DNA from: Phycisphaerales bacterium | GTDB lineage: Bacteria; Planctomycetota; Phycisphaerae; Tepidisphaerales; Tepidisphaeraceae | Direction of reading: 5' to 3' | Length of the DNA: 9,710 bases | Assembly: GCA_028288905.1 (NCBI GenBank) | Contig: JAQGHJ010000340.1 | Coordinates: 1 to 9,710 of the forward strand | In this document: positions 1 through 7,467 of the stretch, piece after piece | Position numbering within the stretch: the stretch's first letter is position 1 | How the letters are laid out: every line of letters begins with the position of its first letter | The notes under the pieces: model-generated | Told to the model about the DNA's origin: nothing | Databases searched by the model: none | What the model saw: the letters and a program-made list of their open reading frames with translations, nothing else | Position numbers and translations under genes: made by a program

Positions 1-1
1 G

Positions 2-1927
2 GGGCGGCGGGTCGAGGAACGTCAGGTCCGTCTCGCCCCAGGCCCGCGGGCTCCCCGGCATCGGGAGGATCTCCGTCACCGTCACCCCGGCCGGGACGGC
101 GGCGGCCTTCTTCACCTGGGCGACGTACACCATGGCCGCGTCCAGCGTCCGCAGCGGGGTCGTAACAGGGTGGTCGCCGAACTCGTTGAGGATGAAGATC
201 GCCGGCTGGCGGCGGGCCTGCTCGACGATCTCGGGCGAGTCCCCGCCGGCGCTGTCGACCCGGTCGTGCAGCAGGACGACGTTCGGCTTGGCCTCGATGC
301 CCCAGTCCTTCAGGGCCGGGGCCAGGTCCTCGCCTTGGACGCTCATCAGGCACAGGGCCGACCCGCCGGCGTCCAGGTGCTGCTTCAGCCGGTCCCCGAG
401 CTGCCCGGTCGGGCCGCCCATGCCCATCATCGCCATCCGCGGGTCGACCTGCGGCTGGGTGGCGAACACGACCCAGATCGCGTCCTTCAGCTCCTCGTCG
501 GTCGGCTCGTTCGGCGTCGGGGTCGGCGGCCGGCCGGGCTGCTGCTGCGGGGCCAGGTCCTTCTCGACCACGTCGAAGTTATACCCCTTGAGCCGGTCGG
601 CAATGTCGGCGAACGGCCCGGGCCCACCGCCCATGCCCATCATCCCGCCGCCGGCCGACGCCACCAGTGGCGGGCCGCCGGCCCGGACGAACGCGACCTT
701 CTGCTTCTTCGGCTGGCTCAGCCCGAGGATCGCGCTCGTCAGCTGCTGCTCGCCGGCGAACCGCAGCCGCGGGCGGTCGCCCGGCCGGCCGGTCATCCCC
801 GTCGCCTCCCCGCTCTTCCACAGGCTGGCGTCGTCGACCACCCGGATGTCGTTCTTGCCCATGACGGCGATTGCCGGCGGGGCCGTCTCCCCCTCCTGGG
901 CCGGCAGGATCTTCTTCCGCACGTCGTCCAGCTTCAGCTCACCGAGCGCCTCGGTCTTCTTCACCGACTCGTCGGTCTTAGCTTTGATGGCCTGGAACCG
1001 CGGGACGGCGGCCGCGGCGTACTGCTTCACCTCCGGGGTCGCGTCCTTGTTGTCCTTCAGCTTCGTGAACGCGTTGACCAGCGCCTCGGACTGGCGGCTC
1101 AGCCCGCTCAGCCCGCCCTTGATGCTCTGGACGGCCGCCGCGTAGTCCGGGATCTTCTGCTCCAGCTCCGCCTTCGCCCCCTCGTTCGTCTGGTCGAGCA
1201 GCTGGGGGAACACCAGCACCGTGTTGTAAGCCGGCTGCACGGTCCCGCGGATGACGGCCACCTGCTCTTCGGTCAGCTTGTCGGCTTGGGCTTGGAGCCC
1301 GGTGAACACCGTGCGGATTTGGTCAGCCTCGGCCTTGGCCAGCTTCTTGATCTCCTCGAGCGTGGCCGGGAACTCCTTGACGAACTTCTCGTAGTTGTCG
1401 GCGTTCTTGCCGTACGTCCGCTTGAGCTGCCCGACCCAGGCGTCGAGCCTGGTCGGCTCAGCGATCGGGTCGATGTTCTCGACCTTGATGTTCTTCCCGT
1501 TCCGCTGGTACTCGTCGAGGATGTCCCGGACCCGCTGGTAGGTCTCGGCGCGCTGTGCGGTCGCGTCACGGCTGCCGGCGTCCTCGGTCTTGAGCTTCGG
1601 GTACAGGCTGACGAGCGTCACGTCCGCGTCGGCCGGCAGGTCGGCGATCAGCTGCTTCGTCTGCGGCTTGAGCGCGTTGGACCCGTCGCCCGTCAGGTCG
1701 GCTCGGCCGCGGAGCTTCTGGGTCATCCTGGAACTGCCCTGGGCCGCCCAAATGGCGATGCCGGCGAGCACGAGCACGACCACGCTCGTCAGCACGACGT
1801 TCGCCCCGTACTTGAGCCACCGCTGCCGCTGGTCCTCCGGCCCGAGCCCGTCGGGCGCGGTGGCGGCGGTCGACGTCCCGCCGGCCAGCGCGGTGTCCGA
1901 ATCGGTCTTGATGAACTTCTTGCCCAT
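2..1927 (-). CDS. GldG-like ABC transporter auxiliary protein (C-terminus beyond window)
   Basis: An open frame of 642 codons reads from an ATG at 1927 to the left edge without a stop, so the C-terminus is missing. Residues 1-40 are polar, residues about 42-61 form one hydrophobic membrane segment, and a long hydrophilic part follows, rich in Lys/Glu helices around residues 150-330. Near the visible end, an I-L-P-M-P-G-S-P-R-A-W-G-E-T-D stretch resembles the conserved motif late in GldG-type proteins (ABC-type uncharacterised transport system, IFT-like domain). A second membrane segment is expected past the edge. It follows the ATPase and permease genes in one direction, the usual order of a GldA/F/G-like exporter, so it probably acts as the extracytoplasmic partner. 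Two M-M-G-M-G-G stretches (about residues 424-433 and 496-505) are unusual. The Shine-Dalgarno is weak (GAGGG about 12 nt upstream). The family call is fairly firm; the substrate is unknown. Confidence 0.8.
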   Translation of the reverse strand, partial: MGKKFIKTDSDTALAGGTSTAATAPDGLGPEDQRQRWLKYGANVVLTSVVVLVLAGIAIWAAQGSSRMTQKLRGRADLTGDGSNALKPQTKQLIADLPADADVTLVSLYPKLKTEDAGSRDATAQRAETYQRVRDILDEYQRNGKNIKVENIDPIAEPTRLDAWVGQLKRTYGKNADNYEKFVKEFPATLEEIKKLAKAEADQIRTVFTGLQAQADKLTEEQVAVIRGTVQPAYNTVLVFPQLLDQTNEGAKAELEQKIPDYAAAVQSIKGGLSGLSRQSEALVNAFTKLKDNKDATPEVKQYAAAAVPRFQAIKAKTDESVKKTEALGELKLDDVRKKILPAQEGETAPPAIAVMGKNDIRVVDDASLWKSGEATGMTGRPGDRPRLRFAGEQQLTSAILGLSQPKKQKVAFVRAGGPPLVASAGGGMMGMGGGPGPFADIADRLKGYNFDVVEKDLAPQQQPGRPPTPTPNEPTDEELKDAIWVVFATQPQVDPRMAMMGMGGPTGQLGDRLKQHLDAGGSALCLMSVQGEDLAPALKDWGIEAKPNVVLLHDRVDSAGGDSPEIVEQARRQPAIFILNEFGDHPVTTPLRTLDAAMVYVAQVKKAAAVPAGVTVTEILPMPGSPRAWGETDLTFLDPPP

Positions 1928-2108
1928 GGGAGTCTCGCCCTCGTCCCGAGGTTCGTCTCGTTGGTTCGATCGCGCGTAAGCTATGGTCGCGAACGCTTCG
2001 GTCGGTGCGGTCACTGCGCCCCGTCCCGTCCGACGCCCAGCCCTGCGGGCTGCCACTAAAAGGGGAGGGCATCGCGTTCTGCACCCGCCCCATCGCCTTC
2101 CCGTCTTT

Positions 2109-2122
2109 CAATCCGCAATCCC
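2109..2122. repeat. Two-unit heptamer repeat CAATCCG/CAATCCC
   Basis: Two adjacent 7-nt units, CAATCCG and CAATCCC, lie just after the permease stop codon in the 196-nt spacer before the GldG-like gene. Two units alone could be chance. They are listed because other spacers in this window also carry 7-nt-period repeats with different units. Nothing else convincing was found in the spacer except a short hairpin (6-bp stem, 3-nt loop) at 2038-2052 with no T-tract. Confidence 0.4.
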
Positions 2123-2123
2123 G

Positions 2124-2843
2124 TCACTTCCACCGCCGCGCCTCGAGGACCTTCACGGTCAGGAACAGGAACACCGCCGTGACGGCCAGGAAGAACACGA
2201 CGTGCCCGCTGTCGACGACGCCCTTGCTGAAGTCGACGTACCGGTTGTAGACGCCGTACTCGGTGACGGTCCGCCACCGGGCGCTCAGCTGGGACGCGTT
2301 CTGCTGTAGCAGGTACGGGGCGATCGTGATGACGAACAGCACGGCGACCGTCGCCACGGCCGCCACCACCTGGCTGCGGGTGAGCGACGAGCAGAACAGC
2401 CCGACCGACACGAACAGCGCCCCGACGAGGACGAGCCCGAGGTAGCCGGCCACGATCGGGCCGAAGTCCAGCCGGCTGTACAGCCGCAGCAGCACGACGT
2501 ACAGCAGGGTCGGGGCGAGCAGCACGGCGAAGAACCCCGTCGCCCCGAGGAACTTGCCGAGGACGACGTCCGTCTCCCCGACCGGGGCGGTGAACAGCGT
2601 CTCGACCGTGCCGGCCGCCCACTCCTGGGCCATCAGGCCCATGCACAGGATCGGGACGACGAACACCAGGGCCCAGACCATCTGGTCGAACACGTTCCGG
2701 AGCCCGGCCGGCTGTCCGGGCTCGAAGTCCCGCTGGAAGAAGAACCCGGCGGCCAGCAGGAACACGGTCAGCGCGACGTACGCGATCGGGGAGTAGAAGT
2801 AGCCGCTGATCTCGCGGCGGGCGATCGTGGGGGCTCGGGTCAT
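2124..2843 (-). CDS. ABC-2 type transporter permease (GldF-like)
   Basis: This 239-residue integral membrane protein has about six hydrophobic segments, near residues 20-36, 55-72, 98-120, 128-150, 158-180 and 214-232. Residues 74-88 (E-W-A-A-G-T-V-E-T-L-F-T-A-P-V), followed by G-K-F at 96-98, match the cytoplasmic coupling segment typical of ABC-2 permeases, where E-x-x-x-G-T-x-E-x-L precedes L-G-K. Length and the opening R-R-E-I-x-G-Y-F-Y-S-P-I are typical of GldF-like permeases. The gene starts with ATG, 54 nt after the ATPase stop, and precedes the GldG-like gene, so the three probably form one operon and one complex in the cytoplasmic membrane. No Shine-Dalgarno is obvious before the ATG. 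The transported substrate cannot be read from the sequence; in Bacteroidetes the related Gld proteins are linked to gliding, and that role should not be assumed here. Confidence 0.88.
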   Translation of the reverse strand: MTRAPTIARREISGYFYSPIAYVALTVFLLAAGFFFQRDFEPGQPAGLRNVFDQMVWALVFVVPILCMGLMAQEWAAGTVETLFTAPVGETDVVLGKFLGATGFFAVLLAPTLLYVVLLRLYSRLDFGPIVAGYLGLVLVGALFVSVGLFCSSLTRSQVVAAVATVAVLFVITIAPYLLQQNASQLSARWRTVTEYGVYNRYVDFSKGVVDSGHVVFFLAVTAVFLFLTVKVLEARRWK

Positions 2844-2897
2844 GTCGGTGGTGCCTGTAGCGTGATGCGGGGCGGTGAGCTGCTGCGTGCGTCCGGG

Positions 2898-3875
2898 TCA
2901 GGCGCCGACCGCCTGGGTGGCCTGGGCGGCGGTGACGCGGACGAAGAACTCCTCGAGCGTCGCCTGCTCGAGCCGGATCTCGCGGAGCGGCCAGCGGTTC
3001 TGGGTGACGGTCCGGGCGACCTCCTCGCGAACGTCCCGGCTCTCCTCCGAGCGGACGGCGGCGGTGACGAACCCGTCGGCGTCGGCCGGGGCGTGCCCGG
3101 GGTGCCCGTCGAGGATCTCCACGTCCCGCACCCCCGCCACCGCCCCGAGGGCCGACCGGACCGCGTCCGGGGCGGCCTTGCACTCGACGAGCACCCGGGC
3201 CTGCATCCGGCGGCTGGCCCGCAGTTCGTCCGGCGACCCCTGGGCCACCACCCGCCCGCCGGCGATGATGATCGCCCGGTCGCACACCGCCTCGACCTCC
3301 GGCAGGATGTGCGTGCTGAGCATGACCGTGTGGTCCCCGCCCAGGTCCTTGATCAGTCGCCGGACCTCGATGATCTGCGTCGGGTCGAGCCCGACGGTCG
3401 GCTCGTCCAGGATCAGCACCGCCGGGTTGTGCAGCAGCGCGTCGGCCAGCCCGACCCGCTGCCGCTGGCCCTTGGACAGGTGCCCGATCACCCGGTCGGC
3501 GAACCGAGTCAGGTAACACCGGTCGATGACGTACTCGATCCGCTTGCGCCGCTCGTCCCGCGGCATCTTGCGGAGCCGGCCGCGGTAGTCGAGGTACTCC
3601 CGGGCCTTCATCTCCGTGTACAGCGGGCAGCTCTCGGGCAGGTACCCGAGGTTCTCCCGGACCTTCCCGGACTCGTGGAAGATGTCGAACCCGTTCACGG
3701 TCGCCCCGCCGCTCGTCGGCGGTAGGTAGCACGACAGCATGCGGATCGTCGTCGACTTGCCGGCCCCGTTCGGCCCGAGGAACCCGACGATCTGGCCCTT
3801 CGGCACCTCGAACGAGATGTGGTCGACGGCCAGCACGGGGCCGTACGCCTTCGTCAGTTGCGAGACGGAGATCAA
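2898..3875 (-). CDS. ABC transporter ATP-binding protein (GldA-like)
   Basis: A 325-residue nucleotide-binding subunit that powers the adjacent permease. Walker A is G-P-N-G-A-G-K-S-T (residues 34-42), the signature is L-S-K-G-Q (133-137), Walker B is V-L-I-L-D-E-P (153-159), the D-loop G-L-D-P is at 162-165, and the H-loop histidine is H189 in S-T-H-I-L. The Q-loop region reads G-Y-L-P-E-S-C-P-L-Y, as in GldA-type ATPases. A C-terminal regulatory domain of about 110 residues follows residue 215. The start is TTG at 3875: it has a GGAGG Shine-Dalgarno 10 nt upstream and puts the standard I-S-V-S-Q-L-T-K-A-Y-G strand at the N-terminus. The frame stays open to 4172, but that extension is low-complexity Pro/Arg/Ala and not homologous-looking. 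It heads the three-gene ABC operon. Confidence 0.93.
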   Translation of the reverse strand: MISVSQLTKAYGPVLAVDHISFEVPKGQIVGFLGPNGAGKSTTIRMLSCYLPPTSGGATVNGFDIFHESGKVRENLGYLPESCPLYTEMKAREYLDYRGRLRKMPRDERRKRIEYVIDRCYLTRFADRVIGHLSKGQRQRVGLADALLHNPAVLILDEPTVGLDPTQIIEVRRLIKDLGGDHTVMLSTHILPEVEAVCDRAIIIAGGRVVAQGSPDELRASRRMQARVLVECKAAPDAVRSALGAVAGVRDVEILDGHPGHAPADADGFVTAAVRSEESRDVREEVARTVTQNRWPLREIRLEQATLEEFFVRVTAAQATQAVGA

Positions 3876-3885
3876 GGTGGTTCGC

Positions 3886-3890
3886 CCTCC
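3886..3890 (-). promoter_or_regulatory. Shine-Dalgarno GGAGG fixing the ATPase start
   Basis: GGAGG on the minus strand lies 10 nt before the TTG codon at 3875. It decides the start, because the reading frame itself remains open for another 99 codons upstream. Confidence 0.6.
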
Positions 3891-4165
3891 GGGGGTTCGC
3901 GGATCGCGCGGGACGCTTCGGCCGACGGTCGCCCCGCCGTCCAGCGTGGGCACCCGACAACGGGCACCCGTCAGACGGGCGGCGGCCGACGGTTCTGACG
4001 CCGGTCCTACCGCCCGCCCGGACGCCGTCGAAGCGGCGGGTCGGGCGGGCGCGGGTTCGGGGTCACAATCGTCGTTGGTTTCGGGTCTCTCCCCGCGCCC
4101 GGGGCAGGGGGTGCCGTCCGCCCGCCGTGGCGGGTCGGCCGCTCCGGGTGCCGCGCGAGCACGGC

Positions 4166-4194
4166 AATTCACTTCACCCGGGTCGGATTGTCAA
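4166..4194 (-). promoter_or_regulatory. Candidate sigma70-type promoter for the ABC operon
   Basis: The minus strand reads TTGACA (4194-4189), a 17-nt spacer, then TGAATT (4171-4166). The -35 is perfect and the spacing ideal; the -10 matches TATAAT at only three of six positions. A perfect TTGACA is uncommon in such GC-rich non-coding DNA. It would give a long leader of roughly 280 nt before the ATPase TTG. Confidence 0.35.
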
Positions 4195-4334
4195 GACGGC
4201 GGGACGGGGCCGCGCCTAACGAAAGAGACCCGATACGGGCGGCACCGACGCCCGCGTAGGGTCCGCCTCGGCGGGGGCGAAACGCTTGGATTCGAGGGGC
4301 ACGCCGCGAAGAGGCAAGCGGCGTTTGGGCGGCT

Positions 4335-4365
4335 TCGCCTTCAACCGCCGCGCGGAGGAAGGCGA
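4335..4365 (-). terminator. Possible terminator hairpin after the sialidase gene
   Basis: Arms TCGCCTTC (4335-4342) and GAAGGCGA (4358-4365) form a perfect 8-bp stem around a 15-nt GC-rich loop, starting about 15 nt after the sialidase stop codon. There is no T-tract, so intrinsic termination is uncertain; an mRNA 3'-end structure is equally possible. Confidence 0.3.
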
Positions 4366-4380
4366 TCAATTGCCTCGCCC

Positions 4381-5532
4381 TCATTTGTACAACCAGTCGA
4401 CGTCGAACGCGGTCACGACCGTGCGGGTAAGGCCCGTCGCCCCGCCGGTGTAGGTGCCGGCGCAGTGCCCGAGCAGGACGCGGTCGCCGGCGAACGTGAT
4501 CGCGGTGTAGCAGTACCACCCCGCCGGGTCGGCGTAGACGGTCTTGCGGGTCGGCCACGTCTTCCCGTCGTCCTTCGAGACGGCGACCGTGAGCGGCGTC
4601 CGCTTGCCCTTGGGGGCGGGGCCGGACGCGCCGGAATGGTCGTTCCACGCCATCAGCAGGTCGCCGGTCTTCGGGATGCGGGCGACGGACGCCGGCGACA
4701 GCGGCGACGCGAGGTCGGTCGGCTCGGCCGGCGTCCAGGTGTTACCCCCGTCGGTGCTCGTCGACCGGAACTGCGACCCGCGGTCGGTCCGGCAGAGCAT
4801 CAGCAGCGACCCGTCCCGCCGCTCGACCACGAGCGGCTCCTGGAGCCCCGACCGACTCTCGGGCGGGGCCTCCAGGTCGGAGTCGGCCTTGCGGAACGTC
4901 GCCCCGCCGTCGTCCGACAGGTAGCACGTCGCCACCCCGCGGTGGAAGCCCGGCTTGTCACCCCCCCGGCCGTGGCGGGCGACGGGCAGCACGATCCGCC
5001 CGGCGAACTTCCCGCCGGCCAATTGGACGGCGCGGTTGTTGTTGAGCACGACGTAGACCGGGTCGGCCGTGCAGGGCTTGGGGCCGGTCCAAGTGGCGGC
5101 TTCGTCGGACGAGAACTGGACGAAAGGCCGGCAGTCGGCGGCCGAGTTTTTGACGAGGTAAAACATCGCGATTCGCCCGTCGGCCAGCCGCAGCAGGGAG
5201 ACGGACATCACGTTCTGCTTGCCGAGTTGGCGGACGAGCACGTCGTCGGCCGCGGACCACGTTTGCCCGCCGTCGTCGGAATGCCGGGCGGCCAGGACGG
5301 CCGACGAGTGGTCGTCGCTGCCGCCGGTGAACTTCGTGTAAACGAACAGGAGCCGGCCGGTCTTGAGCCGGACGAAGTCGCCCTCGGAGTTCCGCGGGTT
5401 GTCCGGGCCGGGGTCGAGGACGAGCGGCTGGGAGACGCCGGGCGGAAGGACGTCGGCCGCGGGGGCTCGGGTGGGGGCGGCACGCCAAAGGGCGAGCGAA
5501 AGGAACGCGGCAATCACGGCGTGCCTGAGCAT
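4381..5532 (-). CDS. Secreted sialidase-family (BNR/Asp-box) glycoside hydrolase
   Basis: A 383-residue protein with an N-terminal signal peptide (R3-H4, hydrophobic 5-16, likely Ala-X-Ala cleavage near 23-26). Asp-boxes of the S-x-D-x-G-x-T-W type mark a sialidase-like beta-propeller: residues 85-92, 206-213, 259-266 and 319-326, plus a degenerate S-S-D-E-A-A-T-W at 141-148. R47 (N-P-R-N-S-E-G-D), R248 (L-C-R-T-D-R) and R311 (R-T-P-L-T-V-A-V-S) are candidates for the carboxylate-binding arginine triad, and E232 (L-Q-E-P) for the catalytic glutamate; these assignments are inferred from position. It may cleave sialic acids or related sugars outside the cytoplasmic membrane, but many planctomycete members have no proven substrate. 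The ATG at 5532 is chosen over an in-frame TTG at 5541 because the TTG overlaps a -10-like box. The gene lies 110 nt after pyrG and is probably transcribed on its own. Confidence 0.85.
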   Translation of the reverse strand: MLRHAVIAAFLSLALWRAAPTRAPAADVLPPGVSQPLVLDPGPDNPRNSEGDFVRLKTGRLLFVYTKFTGGSDDHSSAVLAARHSDDGGQTWSAADDVLVRQLGKQNVMSVSLLRLADGRIAMFYLVKNSAADCRPFVQFSSDEAATWTGPKPCTADPVYVVLNNNRAVQLAGGKFAGRIVLPVARHGRGGDKPGFHRGVATCYLSDDGGATFRKADSDLEAPPESRSGLQEPLVVERRDGSLLMLCRTDRGSQFRSTSTDGGNTWTPAEPTDLASPLSPASVARIPKTGDLLMAWNDHSGASGPAPKGKRTPLTVAVSKDDGKTWPTRKTVYADPAGWYCYTAITFAGDRVLLGHCAGTYTGGATGLTRTVVTAFDVDWLYK

Positions 5533-5540
5533 GCCGAACA

Positions 5541-5546
5541 ATCATA
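5541..5546 (-). promoter_or_regulatory. -10-like box TATGAT directly before the sialidase start
   Basis: TATGAT (five of six TATAAT positions) ends 8 nt before the ATG at 5532 on the minus strand, and no Shine-Dalgarno lies between. This fits a leaderless transcript starting at or near the ATG. No clear -35 is visible 16-18 nt further upstream. Confidence 0.35.
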
Positions 5547-5586
5547 CCGGAGGCGGTGAATTAGGGGCCGGTCAGGCACCGATGCG

Positions 5587-5623
5587 GTGTCCCGCGAATG
5601 AGCGGGCCGCCCGTCAGTGACAC
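5587..5623 (-). terminator. Hairpin downstream of pyrG
   Basis: An inner stem CCCGC/GCGGG (5591-5595 with 5602-5606, 6-nt loop) lies within an outer GTGT/ACAC pairing (5587-5590 with 5620-5623), 20-56 nt after the pyrG stop. There is no T-tract. It may end or stabilise the pyrG mRNA before the sialidase promoter. Confidence 0.3.
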
Positions 5624-5642
5624 GGGGTGAGGCGGCGCGGTC

Positions 5643-7427
5643 TCAAACCGGCTGCGGCTCCGCTTTGCGCGCCGCCAGGGCCGCGGCGGGCGTCCCGCCC
5701 CCCTGCTGTCGGGCCGCGCACTCGACGGCGGCCTTGACGAACCCCAGGAACAGCGGCTGCGGCCGCAGCGGGCGGCTCGTCAGCTCCGGGTGGGCCTGGG
5801 TGCCGACGAAGTACGGGTGGACCGACTGCGGCAATTCCAGCACCTGCATGATCGGCTGGGTCGGGTGCTTGCCGCTGAAGATCATCCCGTGGTCCTCGAG
5901 CAGCTTGATGTACTTCGGGTCGACCTCGTACCGGTGCCGGAACCGCAGCCGGACCATCCGGGCGTTGTCGTACAGCTTGGCGGCGAGCGTGCCGGGCTTG
6001 AGCTCGACGTCCTTCCCGCCGAGCCGCATGTTCCCGCCGAGCCCCTCGATCTTCTTCTGCTCGGGCAGGATGTCGATGACGGCGCTCGGGCAGCCCGGCT
6101 CGAACTCGGTGCTGTGGGCGTCCGGGACGTTGCACACGTTCCGGGCGTACTCGATGACGGCCATCTGGAACCCGAGGCACAGCCCCAGGTACGGGATCTT
6201 GTTCTCCCGGGCGTGCCGGATGCACTCGATCTTGCCCTCGGTCCCGCGGATGCCGAACCCGCCGGGGACGATGATGCCCTGCACGTCGGCCAGCCGGTCG
6301 GCGACGTTGTCCTCGTCGATCTCGGTCGTGTCGAGCCACCGGAGCTGGACGTCGATCCCGAGGTGGAGCCCGCAGTGCTCGGTCGCCTTGATGATGCTCG
6401 CGTACGCGTCCCGGAGCGTGACGTACTTGCCGGTGACGGCGACCGTGACGGACCGGTTCGCCTTGCCGACCCGGTCGACGAACCGCTGCCACCGGACCCG
6501 GGCCCGGTCCTCGTTCCGCTGGTCGACCCGGGCGTGCAGGTCCAGCAGCGTCAGCACCTCGCGGTCGATGCCGCCGTCCCGCAGGGCGTCGGGGATCAGG
6601 TAGATGCTGCTCATGTCGTGCATGCTCACGACCCGCCGCAGCGGCACGTTCGTGTACATCGCGACCTTCTCGCGGACCTTCTCGCCGACCTCGCGGGTGG
6701 CCCGGCAGGCGATCAGGTGCGGCATGATGCCGACCTCCATCAGCCGCTTGATCCCGAGCTGGGCCGCCTTGCTCTTCTGCTCCCCGAGCGCGTTCGGCTC
6801 CAGCACGTAAGTCAGGGCGACGAAGGCGACCGACCCCTCCCCCTCCTCGAACGCGAGCTGCCGGCACGCCTCGAGGTAGTGCATCGTCTCGTAGTCGCCG
6901 ACCGTCCCGCCGACCTCGACGAACACCACGTCCGCGTCGCTCTTGACGGCCAGCTCCCGCAGCCGGAGCTTGATCTCCCCGGTCACGTGCGGGATCGCCT
7001 GCACGTCCCGGCCGAGGTAGGAGCCCTCCCGCTCCTTCTTCAGCACGGACGTCATGATCTGCCCGTTGGTCGTGAAGTTGGCGGCCGACAGGTCCTGGTC
7101 GAGCAGCCGCTCGTAGGTCCCGAGGTCCATGTCGGTCTCCATGCCGTCGTCGAGCACGAAGACCTCGCCGTGGCGGAACGGGTTGAGCGTCCCGCTGTCG
7201 ACGTTGTAGTACCCCTCCATCTTGATCGGGGCGACCTTCAGCCCCTTGTCCTGCATCAGCTTGGCGAGCGAGGACGAGAAGATCCCCTTCCCGAGCCCGC
7301 TCATGACGGTCCCGACGACCACCACGTACTTGTGGTGGCCCTTGCGGTACCCGGGCGGCATCGGGGTGTAGAACTCCGTCTCCTCGCCCGACTGTCCGAT
7401 CCGCGCTAACAGGTCTTGGGTGCTCAT
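5643..7427 (-). CDS. pyrG: CTP synthase (glutamine-hydrolysing), divergent type
   Basis: Catalyses UTP + ATP + glutamine to CTP, the last step of de novo pyrimidine nucleotide synthesis, in the cytoplasm. The 594 residues hold an amidoligase domain (about 33-300) and a C-terminal class I glutaminase domain (about 325-570). The P-loop is G-T-V-M-S-G-L-G-K-G (39-48); Mg-binding D101 and E171 (V-E-V-G-G-T-V-G-D) are kept. The glutaminase triad is C417 (G-L-C-L-G-F-Q), H546 and E548 (H-P-E). Odd points: a 33-residue N-terminal extension before the usual start of the fold, the normally conserved K-L-D-P-Y-I-N replaced by K-M-E-G-Y-Y-N (69-75), and the pyrimidine-nucleotide site K-T-K-P-T-Q replaced by K-S-K-A-A-Q (218-223). 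The ATG at 7427 is the only ATG, GTG or TTG between the in-frame stop (7509-7511) and the conserved core that suits, apart from weak CTG/GTT triplets. No Shine-Dalgarno is seen. It follows kdsB by 185 nt. Confidence 0.95.
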   Translation of the reverse strand: MSTQDLLARIGQSGEETEFYTPMPPGYRKGHHKYVVVVGTVMSGLGKGIFSSSLAKLMQDKGLKVAPIKMEGYYNVDSGTLNPFRHGEVFVLDDGMETDMDLGTYERLLDQDLSAANFTTNGQIMTSVLKKEREGSYLGRDVQAIPHVTGEIKLRLRELAVKSDADVVFVEVGGTVGDYETMHYLEACRQLAFEEGEGSVAFVALTYVLEPNALGEQKSKAAQLGIKRLMEVGIMPHLIACRATREVGEKVREKVAMYTNVPLRRVVSMHDMSSIYLIPDALRDGGIDREVLTLLDLHARVDQRNEDRARVRWQRFVDRVGKANRSVTVAVTGKYVTLRDAYASIIKATEHCGLHLGIDVQLRWLDTTEIDEDNVADRLADVQGIIVPGGFGIRGTEGKIECIRHARENKIPYLGLCLGFQMAVIEYARNVCNVPDAHSTEFEPGCPSAVIDILPEQKKIEGLGGNMRLGGKDVELKPGTLAAKLYDNARMVRLRFRHRYEVDPKYIKLLEDHGMIFSGKHPTQPIMQVLELPQSVHPYFVGTQAHPELTSRPLRPQPLFLGFVKAAVECAARQQGGGTPAAALAARKAEPQPV

Positions 7428-7436
7428 GGGGGTGGT

Positions 7437-7467
7437 CAGTAGGCGGTAGGCGGTCGGCAGTAGGCGG
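7437..7467. repeat. Heptamer tandem repeat in the pyrG leader
   Basis: On the plus strand the units are CAGTAGG, CGGTAGG, CGGTCGG, CAGTAGG and a partial CGG: about four and a half 7-nt units of consensus C-R-G-T-M-G-G. The array starts 9 nt upstream of the pyrG ATG, so it fills the part of the leader where a Shine-Dalgarno would lie. Confidence 0.75.

Larger units (their letters stand above)
3876..4380. other. Non-coding spacer between sialidase gene and ABC operon
   Basis: 505 nt with no supportable gene. It holds the candidate ABC-operon promoter (4166-4194), a downstream hairpin of the sialidase gene (4335-4365), a direct repeat GGGCACCCG (3948-3956 and 3962-3970), an inverted repeat CGTCAGA/TCTGACG (3969-3975 and 3994-4000) and a small GC hairpin (4121-4134). 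Frames crossing it are Pro/Arg/Ala-rich and look like GC-driven shadows. Confidence 0.6.

Noticed and set aside
2038..2052. Terminator between permease and GldG-like gene
   Set aside because: The stem is 6 bp with a 3-nt loop and no T-tract on either side, and the genes look co-transcribed.
170..2059. Long plus-strand reading frame of 629 codons opposite the GldG-like gene
   Set aside because: The product is Leu/Arg/Gly/Val repeats typical of the antisense of a GC-rich gene, while the opposite strand gives a recognisable protein.
2056..3960. Minus-strand 634-codon frame overlapping the ABC ATPase and permease genes
   Set aside because: It is an out-of-frame reading of two genes with intact ABC motifs; its product is Arg/Gly/Pro-rich and featureless.
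3876..4172. N-terminal extension of the ABC ATPase by 99 residues
   Set aside because: The added sequence is Pro/Ala/Arg low-complexity, and a GGAGG site supports the TTG at 3875.
3739..5559. Plus-strand reading frame of 606 codons
   Set aside because: It spans a non-coding spacer and lies antisense to the well-supported sialidase gene; composition is low-complexity Arg/Gly/Val.
5790..7409. Plus-strand reading frame of 539 codons antisense to pyrG
   Set aside because: Composition is Leu/Asp/Val/Pro-rich, mirroring pyrG codon use; no motif recognised.
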